Below the pieces are notes generated by a model. The model made no database searches and was not told where the DNA came from. It saw only the letters and a program-made list of their open reading frames with translations. Both the position numbers and the translations under genes were made by a program. Shown here piece after piece: positions 1 through 8,408 of a stretch of 64,000 nucleotides of DNA; the first letter of the stretch is position 1; each line of letters starts with the position of its first letter. This DNA comes from Rhodobacteraceae bacterium EL53 (lineage in GTDB: Bacteria > Pseudomonadota > Alphaproteobacteria > Rhodobacterales > Rhodobacteraceae), in the NCBI GenBank assembly GCA_900313015.1, contig OMPR01000009.1, positions 124,001-188,000 of the forward strand, written 5' to 3'.

Positions 1-941
1 CGGGCAGAAGGGACTTTGGAAAGGTTCTGGTGTGCGGTCATTTCAGATCCCCACATTACGCCCTCTTGCACATCTGCAGGCAAGCTGTTGAACCACTCCA
101 GATTACAGGAATAGACCTGACTGTCAGGTACAGCCTGCGTAAAGGTCACATGGCTAAGGATATCTTTGAACCCAAAGACAAAGAGCGCGCCAACGGATGG
201 ATCAAGCGCGTCGGCCACCCCCTGTTTGATCGCCGAGGGGGTTTCGCCCCAAGCAACTGGTGTCGGGTTTGCACCAACCAAGCGGTAATATTGTTGCAGC
301 ATTTTCGAACCGGGTACGCGGAACTTGACGCCTGACAGATCTGATGGGCTCATCACCGCACCGGCGCCACCTTTGCGTACCGCAACAACGCGCGGATCAA
401 TGTTGACATAGAACAGCGCCTTGAACCCGGCGGCCTCGACCTTGGGGTGTACTTCGGATTTCCAGTGTTCTGAATTCACAAGGTTGGTGAAACGCTGATT
501 GGAACCGCAGAGATACGGCATGTTTATCAAGTCAACGGTCGAGGCAAAGGGCGCAAAATTCGACAGCGAATGCTGCGCGGCTTGGATCGTGCCACCTTGC
601 ACCTTTTGAACCAGCGCTCCACCTGCACCAAGTTGACCGCCGGGGGCCAGTTTGACGTAAACTTTGCCATTGGTTGCGTTCTGGATGTTCTCTTTCAGGT
701 CCAGCTGCATGATAGGGTAGCTGCGAGAAGCCCCCAATACATAGGCCGTCGCCAAAGTCATAACATGGTCAGCGGCCTTTTCCCGGTCGCGCTCTTCTTT
801 GTTGGTCTGAGCTGCTGCCTCTGTGGACCAGAGAGTGCCCGCGGCTCCTGCAACCAACGCTGCTGTAAAACCGCCTGATCCGGCTAGTTTTAGAAAGTTA
901 CGGCGTGCAGATGACGCAAGTTCTTTGGTGTTTTGATCCAT
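1..941 (-). CDS. TRAP transporter substrate-binding protein, DctP family (3' end cut by window)
   Basis: Binds a small organic anion in the periplasm and hands it to a TRAP (DctQM-type) permease. The frame is open from the ATG at 941 to the window edge, so the C-terminus and the permease genes lie outside. A twin-arginine signal is visible: R13-R14-N-F-L-K followed by an alanine-rich hydrophobic stretch, so the protein is probably exported folded. The body reads like DctP proteins, with a phrase resembling LAPGGQLGAGGALVQKVQGG around residues 75-95 and a KFRVPGSKMLQQYYRLVGA stretch typical of the second lobe. A GGAGG ribosome site precedes the start. It follows a 59-residue membrane protein on the same strand and is divergent from a LacI-type regulator, which probably controls it. 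The ligand cannot be told from sequence. Confidence 0.88.
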   Translation of the reverse strand, partial: MDQNTKELASSARRNFLKLAGSGGFTAALVAGAAGTLWSTEAAAQTNKEERDREKAADHVMTLATAYVLGASRSYPIMQLDLKENIQNATNGKVYVKLAPGGQLGAGGALVQKVQGGTIQAAQHSLSNFAPFASTVDLINMPYLCGSNQRFTNLVNSEHWKSEVHPKVEAAGFKALFYVNIDPRVVAVRKGGAGAVMSPSDLSGVKFRVPGSKMLQQYYRLVGANPTPVAWGETPSAIKQGVADALDPSVGALFVFGFKDILSHVTFTQAVPDSQVYSCNLEWFNSLPADVQEGVMWGSEMTAHQNLSKVPSA

Positions 942-974
942 GTTTTCCTCCCGATGGACACATCAGCTCAACTG

Positions 975-1154
975 TTATTTTGATTTTTTTTCAGCGGCTT
1001 CTTTTTGCAAAATGACCGCGACGAAGAAGATCGTGGCGGCAAACAAAGTCAGCATTTCGGATACGTCCCCAAGAAACCCTCCCAGACCCATGGATCCCAT
1101 AACTACATTTGCGCCAAAGGTGGCAAACAACAGTAAGGCAATGGTCAAAAGCAT
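975..1154 (-). CDS. Small two-helix membrane protein heading the TRAP operon (59 aa)
   Basis: Unrecognised small protein of 59 residues. It begins MLLTIALLLFATFGANVVMG, has a Gly/Met-rich turn, then a second hydrophobic stretch (about residues 34-49), and ends in a charged Lys/Glu tail. This predicts two membrane helices. An AGGAG ribosome site lies 6-7 bases before the ATG, and the stop is 33 bases before the DctP-like gene, so the two are probably co-transcribed. It is too short to be the DctQ subunit, which has four helices. A role as accessory peptide of the transporter is inference from position only. The alternative reading frames over the same bases have no ribosome site and no recognisable content. 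Confidence 0.65.
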   Translation of the reverse strand: MLLTIALLLFATFGANVVMGSMGLGGFLGDVSEMLTLFAATIFFVAVILQKEAAEKKSK

Positions 1155-1199
1155 TGATGTCTCCTGTGGAACAGTAAAAATCCTGATTCGTTTGGATAA

Positions 1200-1236
1200 T
1201 GTAAGCGCTTACAATGGTATCATGCAAGCGCTTACA
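1200..1236. promoter_or_regulatory. Tandem LacI-family operators between divergent genes
   Basis: A perfect 14-base palindrome, TGTAAGCGCTTACA (1200-1213), is followed by a near copy, TGCAAGCGCTTACA (1223-1236), with centres 23 bases apart. The central AAGCGCTT core with a CG at the dyad is the classic LacI/GalR-family operator form. The pair lies between the TRAP operon start (1154) and the LacI-type gene, so the regulator probably represses the TRAP genes and may repress itself. Confidence 0.8.
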
Positions 1237-1313
1237 TTTGGGAATTTGAAAATGCAGACAACATTTCAAATTTAGAAGTGCGACATTTGAGAAAACAGGA
1301 TAAAGATTTTGCA

Positions 1314-2348
1314 ATGGAAGCGGATGAATCAAAAAGAGACCTAACGCCCACGCTTGCTGATGTTGCTCGGCACGCAAAAGTGTCTACAGCTACGGTGTCG
1401 CGGTGTTTGAATTCACCTGATCAAGTTGTTGAGAAGACGCGCACCAAAGTGTTAGAGGCGGTTCGAAAGCTGGGTTACGCACCCAATTTTAATGCACGTG
1501 CGCTTGCAGCGAAACGCACGAACACCATCGGCGCAATTATCCCGACTATGGAAAACGCAATCTTTGCACGTGGGTTGCAGGCGTTTCAGGAAGAACTGGG
1601 ACGCAATGGAACGACTTTGTTGGTTGCTTCGTCCTCTTACCAGAGCGGTCTCGAAGAAGAGCAGATCAGAACACTCGTATCACGTGGGGCCGACGCTCTG
1701 TTGCTTATTGGATATCATCGGGATCCTGAAATTTACGAGTTTCTTCGCCGTCAGGGGGTTCCTGTTGTTATCGCTTGGGTTTTTGATCCCAAAGCCAAGT
1801 TTCCAACTGTTGGGTTTGACAATTTTTCAGCAATGAAAGCCTTGGCGAACAAAGTGATCCGCTTGGGACATCGCCGCATTGGCGTGATTACGGGGGCCAC
1901 TCAAGACAACGACAGATCTACCGAACGCTTGAGGGGTATACGCAGCGCAATGACAGACGAGGGGATACCTGAAGAAACTTTGTCAATTGCTGAGACCACA
2001 TATGGTATCGCCGAGGGTGGGATAGCGTTGGAACACCTCATGTCTCAACCCTCGCGACCTTCTGTTGTAATGTGTGGCAACGATGTTCTGGCTGTTGGCG
2101 CAATTGCCAAGGCCAAGGAGTTGGGAATTGACATTCCCAGGGATCTTTCAGTGACGGGCTTTGATGACCTTGAGATCGCCAAAATCTCTTCTCCCTCTCT
2201 TACGACGGTACATGTTCCGCATCGCCGCATGGGAAAAGAAGCGGCGCGCATGCTGATCAATATGGTCAGCAAGAAAGAGGGGCAGGACAAAATTTTGATC
2301 GAAACCTCACTTGAAATGCGCGAGTCGCTGGCTGAGTACTCTGAATGA
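1314..2348 (+). CDS. LacI-family transcriptional regulator
   Basis: DNA-binding repressor of 344 residues. The N-terminus carries the family helix-turn-helix (TLADVARHAKVSTATVSRCL, about residues 13-32), then the hinge region with NARALAAKRTNTIGAI, followed by a periplasmic-binding-protein-like sensor domain that ends with the usual SVTGFDDLEIAKISSPSLTT motif. The ATG at 1314 has an AGGA about 14 bases upstream. A GTG at 1278 in the same frame would add 12 residues but lacks a ribosome site, so I prefer 1314. The gene faces away from the TRAP operon and two matching operators lie between them. Most likely it senses the transported substrate or a breakdown product; which compound is unknown. 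Confidence 0.9.
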   Translation: MEADESKRDLTPTLADVARHAKVSTATVSRCLNSPDQVVEKTRTKVLEAVRKLGYAPNFNARALAAKRTNTIGAIIPTMENAIFARGLQAFQEELGRNGTTLLVASSSYQSGLEEEQIRTLVSRGADALLLIGYHRDPEIYEFLRRQGVPVVIAWVFDPKAKFPTVGFDNFSAMKALANKVIRLGHRRIGVITGATQDNDRSTERLRGIRSAMTDEGIPEETLSIAETTYGIAEGGIALEHLMSQPSRPSVVMCGNDVLAVGAIAKAKELGIDIPRDLSVTGFDDLEIAKISSPSLTTVHVPHRRMGKEAARMLINMVSKKEGQDKILIETSLEMRESLAEYSE

Positions 2349-2722
2349 TTGCTCCATCCATGCATTTGGCGTGCTTGATAGCCTAATTTCCTAACAAAAT
2401 GACCTTCGCAGTCGGCCAAATCACGTCGACCGTTTGATCGCGGAAAGTACTCTTGTACCCTCTAGCCTTTCGCTTTGCGGCAAAGTTATGAGCTTTGCTG
2501 AAACAAAGTGCTGCGTTCCAAAGGTTAGCTTTTAGAGTCGAATGTATAAGTCAGCGTCAATTTTGGGTGGGTTGGTGCTCCATTTTTGATGCTCATCAAC
2601 CGTTTGCGTCCGTGCCTACAGACAATAAACCCGCCAATTTGGTCAAGCTTAGGTAAATATGACCGACTGTTCGTCGGGATCGCTTGAGCACGTTGATTGG
2701 TTTTTGAAAAGGCGGCCTCGAT
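2349..2722. other. Intergenic region, no gene seen
   Basis: About 370 bases between the LacI-type gene and the large RTX gene. No frame with recognisable content or a good ribosome site is present on either strand. It presumably holds the promoter of the RTX gene; no clear palindrome or known box was found. Confidence 0.5.
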
Positions 2723-5713
2723 ATGAGTAACTTGTTGAACGACGTGGACGAACGTCTGACGTTTGAGCAATACGCTGTATCCGACCATTGGGTCGGTGCA
2801 AATGGCGAAGATGGTGTTGCTACTCTGTCAACGTCTGTTGAAACCGTCTCAGGTGTCCCTTACGAACTTGAATTTAATCTCGCCGCTAATTTATCGGCAG
2901 ATGTCGAAAGAGTCACGGTAGAGGTTATTTTCAACGGCCAAAACATCGGTGAAATCGTACATGATGGTGGCGTTTTCGAGACTTATGTCTTTGACTTTGA
3001 GGGGACTGGAGGCACAGCTGAACTTTCGTTTCAGATAACCAGCGTGTCAGACGGCGAGGGCGGTGAACTAGACACGTCCGGGGTTGTGCCAAGTTACACC
3101 CAAACGATGAACTTTATGGGCGCCGAAGTGAACGTAGACGCATTCGCGCCCGGTCAGAGCTCTGTTTATCAGGTCCTGAACGGGCAATTGGTTAAGTTTG
3201 ATCTTGAGACTAACAGTTACACAGAAGCAGAGGTTCCCGCTGCGGTGAACGTGAATGCTATTGGCTTTTCAAGCGAAGACAATTTGATCTACGGCATTGC
3301 AAGATCAAACGGGGTGGACGCAGAGGGCAATTCCATTGCCCGGAACGATGTTGTTGCGATCGACGCCCGAGGTGCAACTTATGCAGTTTCGGATGGTGTG
3401 ATGGGCTCCTACATCGGGGATGTTGATGACCAGGGAAACCTTTGGACGTTCAGCGGCAATCTTCGGCAAGTCGTGGTTTACGACCTTTCGAACACAAACG
3501 CGGATGGTTCTCTGGTTCACCAGACTCTTTCGTTGCCTGCCATTGGAATTGCTACAATTGGGCTTGCTGATTTGGCCTTTCACGCATCGTCGCAGACGTT
3601 TTTCGGCGTGGCGCATTCCGGGTTACTTGGCGAGCCCGGCACGCTGGTCTCTATCGACATTTCCGAGGTTGCCTTGGGCGGAGACCCCACAATTACGACA
3701 CAAACAATTTCAGGCATTATAGTCGACGGAGAAATACGAGACGGTATTCCAACTGGCGCCTTTGGAGCAACGATCGTTGATGGTGACGGCAACGTCTATA
3801 TCGGGGCGAACAACACAGATCATGATCTGGACAGCTCGACGCCCGCATCCGGAGGGTTCTATCGCGTCGTTTCTGGTGATAATGGCAGCTTGTATATGGA
3901 ACTGCTGGCCGATGCCCCACGTGTCGGCAGCAATGATGGCGCGATGGATACCCGCGGGGTGGACCCGTTTTTAGGTATCGATACCTCTTCTACGGTGCTG
4001 CTTAGGACTCCGGTCGTGTCAGTCGCTGTTGCCGAAGATGATTTGGTTCAACTTGCCGCAAAGGGTGATGGTGTTACCGTAGACCTCTTGGCGAATGACG
4101 AAGTGTCAGAAGGCGAGGCGCTGACATTGACACACCTAAACGGGGAAGCTGTAGAGACGGGTGTTGAAATCATTCTGGAGAACGGGGAGGTTGTTACATA
4201 TCTCGGGAATGGTCAGGTTTTCGTAATGCCCGGAAGCCTGCCGCGGGATGTCTCAGTCGAATTGACTTACAGCATCGTTAACGAGCGCGGGATCACCGAT
4301 ACCGCCTCACTGACAATCCAAACATCACCGGTTCAGGGCACCGCTGAGAACGATCACATGGTGGGTTTCGTTGATGCAGACGGAACGCACATCGATGGGC
4401 GGGATGGCCCGAATGACGTGATCCTTGGTTACGGCGGAAATGATAAAATTTTCGCAGGAGCAGGAGACGATGACATCTACGGTGGCAGCGGAAACGACTT
4501 TATCCGTGGGCAGTCGGGGTATGACGTCATTTATGGAGATGCGGGGCGGGACGTTCTGGATGGCGGGTCCGGGAATGATCAGATGTTCGGTGGAACGGGC
4601 AATGATACTTATTTCGTGGATGCGGTAGGGGATCAGGTCTCTGAGATGGGCGGTGATGGGACTGACACCGTTAAGTCCAGAGTGGACTTTGTGCTGGGCG
4701 AGGGGCTGGAAAACCTTTGGCTCTTAAAGGGGGCAGAGGCCGCTGTTGGAACAGGAAACGCGGCCCGAAACATGATCGTTGGCAACGAAAACGACAACAT
4801 CCTACGGGGGGTGGCAGGCAACGATAACATGATGGGTAGTGGTGGTGACGACACCATGTATGGAGGGGATGATCACGATAAGCTGCATGGCGGCGACGGC
4901 GCGGACTTACTTTTCGGAGACGCTGGCAAGGACAAGCTGCATGGTGGAAAGGGCAATGATACCGTACACGGTGGGGATGGCGATGACATCCTTTGCCCTG
5001 GTGATGGAGACGACGTGATGTACGGGGGCGACGGACGCGACTTGCTTTCCGGTAATGCGGGCGCTGACACGGCCTATGGTGGACTTGGCAATGACACCTA
5101 CAAAGTGTCCGACACGCTCGACACAATTGTCGAATACGCCGATGAAGGCCACGATGTCGTTCATGCTTTTGTCGATTTTACGCTTTCGAACCATGTCGAA
5201 GACCTCGTCCTTCTTGGAAACGGAAACTCTCTGGGAGCCGGAAACGATGGCACAAACAGAATAACCGGCAATTCCGGCGACAACATCGTGTCAGGCAATG
5301 GGGGTAACGACCATATCGATGGCGGCGCAGGCAACGATGCTGTTTCGGGCGGTGCCGGATCAGATAAGCTGTTGGGTCGTAGTGGAAATGATACCCTCTC
5401 AGGCGGTCAGGGAAATGATACGCTGGCAGGGGGGGACGGAGACGATATCTTATCGGGCGGGTCCGGGAACGACTTTTTATGCGGCGATTCTGGTGCCGAT
5501 ACATTTCAGTTCCGCGCAGGTGAAGGAACTGACGAAATTCGAACCTTTGATATCACAGAGGATATGGTTCATCTGATTGGCATTCAGGCGGATTCGGTCG
5601 ATTGGGCTGAGGAGAGCCGGGGCTCGCGTCTAATCCTTGATGATGAAAACAGTGTTCTGTTTTGCGGCTTAACCTATGACGATATCGAAGTCGCCAACAT
5701 ATCTTTTTTATAG
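2723..5713 (+). CDS. Large RTX calcium-binding protein with propeller-like region
   Basis: Probable secreted protein of 996 residues. There is no Sec signal; type I secretion substrates carry a C-terminal signal instead. In order: a beta-rich N-terminal segment (about 1-130), a region rich in short beta repeats with phrases such as QLVKFDLETNSYTEAEVP (about 145-420) that looks like a beta-propeller, an Ig/cadherin-like segment (about 430-535), then many GGxGxDxx nonapeptides (about 540-925) that fold on calcium, and a C-terminal tail with the common GTDEIRTFDITEDMVHLIG form. An AAGG lies about 10 bases before the start. Three cysteines sit in the RTX half and tail, which is unusual for type I substrates. 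No ABC/membrane-fusion exporter is in the window. The gene lies directly before the exopolysaccharide cluster on the same strand, so a matrix or surface role is possible but unproven. Confidence 0.85.
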   Translation: MSNLLNDVDERLTFEQYAVSDHWVGANGEDGVATLSTSVETVSGVPYELEFNLAANLSADVERVTVEVIFNGQNIGEIVHDGGVFETYVFDFEGTGGTAELSFQITSVSDGEGGELDTSGVVPSYTQTMNFMGAEVNVDAFAPGQSSVYQVLNGQLVKFDLETNSYTEAEVPAAVNVNAIGFSSEDNLIYGIARSNGVDAEGNSIARNDVVAIDARGATYAVSDGVMGSYIGDVDDQGNLWTFSGNLRQVVVYDLSNTNADGSLVHQTLSLPAIGIATIGLADLAFHASSQTFFGVAHSGLLGEPGTLVSIDISEVALGGDPTITTQTISGIIVDGEIRDGIPTGAFGATIVDGDGNVYIGANNTDHDLDSSTPASGGFYRVVSGDNGSLYMELLADAPRVGSNDGAMDTRGVDPFLGIDTSSTVLLRTPVVSVAVAEDDLVQLAAKGDGVTVDLLANDEVSEGEALTLTHLNGEAVETGVEIILENGEVVTYLGNGQVFVMPGSLPRDVSVELTYSIVNERGITDTASLTIQTSPVQGTAENDHMVGFVDADGTHIDGRDGPNDVILGYGGNDKIFAGAGDDDIYGGSGNDFIRGQSGYDVIYGDAGRDVLDGGSGNDQMFGGTGNDTYFVDAVGDQVSEMGGDGTDTVKSRVDFVLGEGLENLWLLKGAEAAVGTGNAARNMIVGNENDNILRGVAGNDNMMGSGGDDTMYGGDDHDKLHGGDGADLLFGDAGKDKLHGGKGNDTVHGGDGDDILCPGDGDDVMYGGDGRDLLSGNAGADTAYGGLGNDTYKVSDTLDTIVEYADEGHDVVHAFVDFTLSNHVEDLVLLGNGNSLGAGNDGTNRITGNSGDNIVSGNGGNDHIDGGAGNDAVSGGAGSDKLLGRSGNDTLSGGQGNDTLAGGDGDDILSGGSGNDFLCGDSGADTFQFRAGEGTDEIRTFDITEDMVHLIGIQADSVDWAEESRGSRLILDDENSVLFCGLTYDDIEVANISFL

Positions 5714-5773
5714 AACCAATTCGCCTCGACGGCGTTCGGGGTGCGAAAGCTCAGCATGAAAACATAAGGTCTT

Positions 5774-5805
5774 CGCTGGGGTGATAATCCCCCTTTGCCC
5801 CAGCG
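5774..5805 (+). terminator. Possible terminator after the RTX gene
   Basis: Inverted repeat CGCTGGGG (5774-5781) and CCCCAGCG (5798-5805) with a 16-base loop that itself contains GGGG and CCCC. It lies 60 bases after the RTX stop. The T-run that follows is weak, so this may be a structured RNA end rather than a strong terminator. Confidence 0.35.
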
Positions 5806-5917
5806 CCTACTACTTTTGGATAGGCCTTGCTGTGCTTTCGCCACTTGCTTGCGGCCGATGCGCAAAACCCGACTCAGAAAGGATCCTGTAACCTGTTATT
5901 AGTGAATGAGGTTCAAA

Positions 5918-7165
5918 ATGATTACATTGCTGAATGCTGCACCGGATACCGGTAATCAAGGTGTAAGCGCCTTGTGCCACTCCGTTGTGGCGGGTTTGAC
6001 GAAACGAGGTGCAAAGTCCGTTACTGTTGCCGATCACGGGCGCGGCCTGCGTCGCGCAAATTGGGGCTATGCGTCGGTGAACTTGGTCGGCCTGACGCAC
6101 AATCGGCGGTTTTGGCGGGGGGAAAGTCTGCGCACGGCGCACGCACTGGTACGGACCGGCGGCGGTTTTAGTGCCTCTGCCCGAGCAGTCGCACGAGCGC
6201 GCGCTGTTTTAGATATTTCAGGCGGTGACAGTTTTACGGATGTCTATGGTCCCAAACGCTTTGAGGCAATGGTCCTGACCAAGAAGATGGCACTTGATGC
6301 TGGTGTCCCCTTGATCCTGTTGCCCCAGAAGCTTGGGCCGTTTAAGTCACCTCAGTTAGCCGAGCAGGCAACGGACATTCTACGCCGCGCCAAGGCTGTC
6401 TGGGTCAGGGATGCTCAAAGCTTTGCGTTTCTTCAGAACCAGTTGGGGTCGCATTTTGACCCACAGAAACATAAACTTGGGGTTGATGTCGCGGTTGCCT
6501 TGCCTGAAAGAAAACCCGCCACGTTATCGAGCGATCTAAAGGCCTGGTTGTCTGCTTCCCGACCCTTTTCTCTGGCGGGATTGAACGTGTCAGGGCTTTT
6601 GTGCAACGACGCGGAAAATGCGCGAAATGCGTTTGGCCTTGCCGCATCACATTGCGATCAAATCGAAGCTCTGGCGCGAGGCTTGCTCAGCAATCAGCCA
6701 AACCTGCGACTTCTTCTGATTTCGCACGTCCACAAGCCTGAAACAGAAGTCGAAAGTGATCTGGCTGCGGCGCGAAACCTCGTTCGACGGTTGGGGCCCA
6801 TTGCTGAGGGGCGCGTGCGAGTCGTCGAAGAAAATTTGAACGCTATGGAATTGAAATGGGTGCTCGCCCGGCTCGACTGGTTCGCCGGCGCACGCATGCA
6901 CGCAACTATTGGCGCGTTTTCGTCTGGTGTACCGACTCTAGGCCTTGGTTACACGGACAAGGCCCAAGGTGTTTTCGATGAATGTAAGATTGGCAAAAAC
7001 GTCGCTGATCTGCGCCGTCTGACGCCCGGAGCGCTCGCCGAGTGTGCTGTGGCCTCGTTTGCTGAACGGGATCGGGTCCAAGGACAGCTGGGAGAGCTTC
7101 TAGCGGGTATTCATGAACGAGCCACGCGCGAGATGGACTGTATCGCGTCTCAAGCTAGGGTCTGA
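5918..7165 (+). CDS. Polysaccharide pyruvyl transferase family protein
   Basis: First gene of the exopolysaccharide cluster, 415 residues from the ATG at 5918, which has GAGG six bases upstream; an ATG at 5906 would add four residues. Family members (WcaK/CsaB/ExoV type) move a pyruvyl ketal from phosphoenolpyruvate to a sugar in a cytoplasmic lipid-linked repeat unit, adding negative charge. Visible marks are the N-terminal NAAPDTGNQGVSAL glycine-rich start, ISGGDSFTDVYG (about residues 101-112), and the C-terminal GARMHATIGAFSSGVPTLGL stretch with its Arg and His, all typical. It is followed after four bases by the flippase gene. Substrate sugar unknown. Confidence 0.85.
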   Translation: MITLLNAAPDTGNQGVSALCHSVVAGLTKRGAKSVTVADHGRGLRRANWGYASVNLVGLTHNRRFWRGESLRTAHALVRTGGGFSASARAVARARAVLDISGGDSFTDVYGPKRFEAMVLTKKMALDAGVPLILLPQKLGPFKSPQLAEQATDILRRAKAVWVRDAQSFAFLQNQLGSHFDPQKHKLGVDVAVALPERKPATLSSDLKAWLSASRPFSLAGLNVSGLLCNDAENARNAFGLAASHCDQIEALARGLLSNQPNLRLLLISHVHKPETEVESDLAAARNLVRRLGPIAEGRVRVVEENLNAMELKWVLARLDWFAGARMHATIGAFSSGVPTLGLGYTDKAQGVFDECKIGKNVADLRRLTPGALAECAVASFAERDRVQGQLGELLAGIHERATREMDCIASQARV

Positions 7166-7169
7166 GTTA

Positions 7170-8408
7170 ATGAGGCGTTTGTCACTTTCAGGAAAATCCC
7201 TGCCGTGGGGCATACCGATTGTGGCCGAAACCGCTGCGCTCGGCCGATCTATCGCCTTTGCCTGGGCCATTGGTCCGGAAGAACTGGGACGTGCAATGAT
7301 CTTGGCCCTGACGGTACGTTTGGTCGAAATGGTCAGCGATCTGGGTGTTGATCGCTTGCTATTACAGGCTCCAGACGGAAACGAGGTTAACTTTCAATCA
7401 GCCTTGCAAGGTGTAGCCGTTTTGCGGGGCTTAGTTGGCGGGGTCGTTTTGCTGGCTCTGGCACCGTTATTGGCCATGACCTTTCAAGATGGTCCAAACG
7501 CAAGCACCTATGCGGTGCTGGCACTCATCCCTGTGTTCCGCGGATTTGGACACCTTGATTTCAAACGCGCTGAGCGTCGATTTTCGTATTTGCGCATGGC
7601 ATTGGTTGAGGGCGGAGCAACCCTCGCAATGTTGTTTGCTCTTGGTCCAGCCCTTTGGGTTTTCCAAGATCATCGGGCAATGTCAGCCGTTCTAGTTACT
7701 CATGCCGCGGCGTTTCTGGCGCTCTCTCATTTGGTGGCATCCCGGCCATACAGGGTACAAATGTGTTTTGGCTTTTTGCGTCGCACATGGACTTTTGGTG
7801 CGCCTCTGATCTTCAACGCAGGCTTAATGTTTCTGACGTTTTATGCGGATCGCTTGATCGTTGCGCAAGCTTTTGACTGGGATGTTCTGGCGCTCTATGG
7901 AGTTGTGCTTCAATTGGCAATGTTACCTGCTCAGATCGTTGGACGTGCGGCTGGCTCACTGGTCCTTCCGCGGTTTCGGATCGCACTGGCCAGCAAGACA
8001 CTCACACAGGTTTGGCCACAAACACTCGCTGTGCATGTCGCTCTGGCTGCCTGTATGGTGTTTGGCTTTGCCTTGATTGCGCCATCGATCATCGAAATCG
8101 TCTACGGAGAAGACCTCCGGCCGGAACTTGGGCTGGCATTAGCTTTTGCATGTGCTGCGGGGTTCCGGATCCTACGCACGCCTTTTTCGCAACTGGCAAT
8201 TGCCGTTGGTCGCACGTCTGACCCTGGGCGGGCTAACTTAGTTAGGGCGATGGCAATTCTTCCGGCGTCGGTATTCGCAATGGCGGGGTTCCCCCTGATC
8301 GCGATAGCAGCCGCGGCTGCCCTAGGTGAAGCCGGCGCAACACTTCGCGCATTTTTCTTAGCGGTTGAAACGAGACGTCCCTGCAAATCTCAAGAGGTTT
8401 TGGCATGA
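7170..8408 (+). CDS. Oligosaccharide flippase (Wzx-like, polysaccharide biosynthesis protein)
   Basis: Integral inner-membrane protein of 412 residues with about 10-12 hydrophobic segments and few charged stretches, consistent with the MOP/MATE-type flippases that turn lipid-linked repeat units to the periplasmic face. The early phrase GRSIAFAWAIGPEELGRAMI resembles the second helix of this family. I chose the ATG at 7170 because it falls four bases after the previous stop with AGGG upstream; the in-frame ATG at 7113 would overlap the previous gene by over 50 bases. It overlaps the next gene by four bases (ATGA), so translation is probably coupled. Confidence 0.82.
   Translation: MRRLSLSGKSLPWGIPIVAETAALGRSIAFAWAIGPEELGRAMILALTVRLVEMVSDLGVDRLLLQAPDGNEVNFQSALQGVAVLRGLVGGVVLLALAPLLAMTFQDGPNASTYAVLALIPVFRGFGHLDFKRAERRFSYLRMALVEGGATLAMLFALGPALWVFQDHRAMSAVLVTHAAAFLALSHLVASRPYRVQMCFGFLRRTWTFGAPLIFNAGLMFLTFYADRLIVAQAFDWDVLALYGVVLQLAMLPAQIVGRAAGSLVLPRFRIALASKTLTQVWPQTLAVHVALAACMVFGFALIAPSIIEIVYGEDLRPELGLALAFACAAGFRILRTPFSQLAIAVGRTSDPGRANLVRAMAILPASVFAMAGFPLIAIAAAAALGEAGATLRAFFLAVETRRPCKSQEVLA

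Noticed and set aside
991-1377. Minus-strand frame of 128 codons across the operators and the start of the LacI-type gene
   Set aside because: It overlaps clear operators and a well-supported regulator and has no recognisable content; the 59-residue frame in another phase is better supported.
4633-5504. Long open frames on the minus strand and other frames inside the large RTX gene
   Set aside because: They arise from the biased, repeated codons of the glycine-aspartate repeats; products are Arg/His- or Pro/Ser-rich and have no ribosome site.
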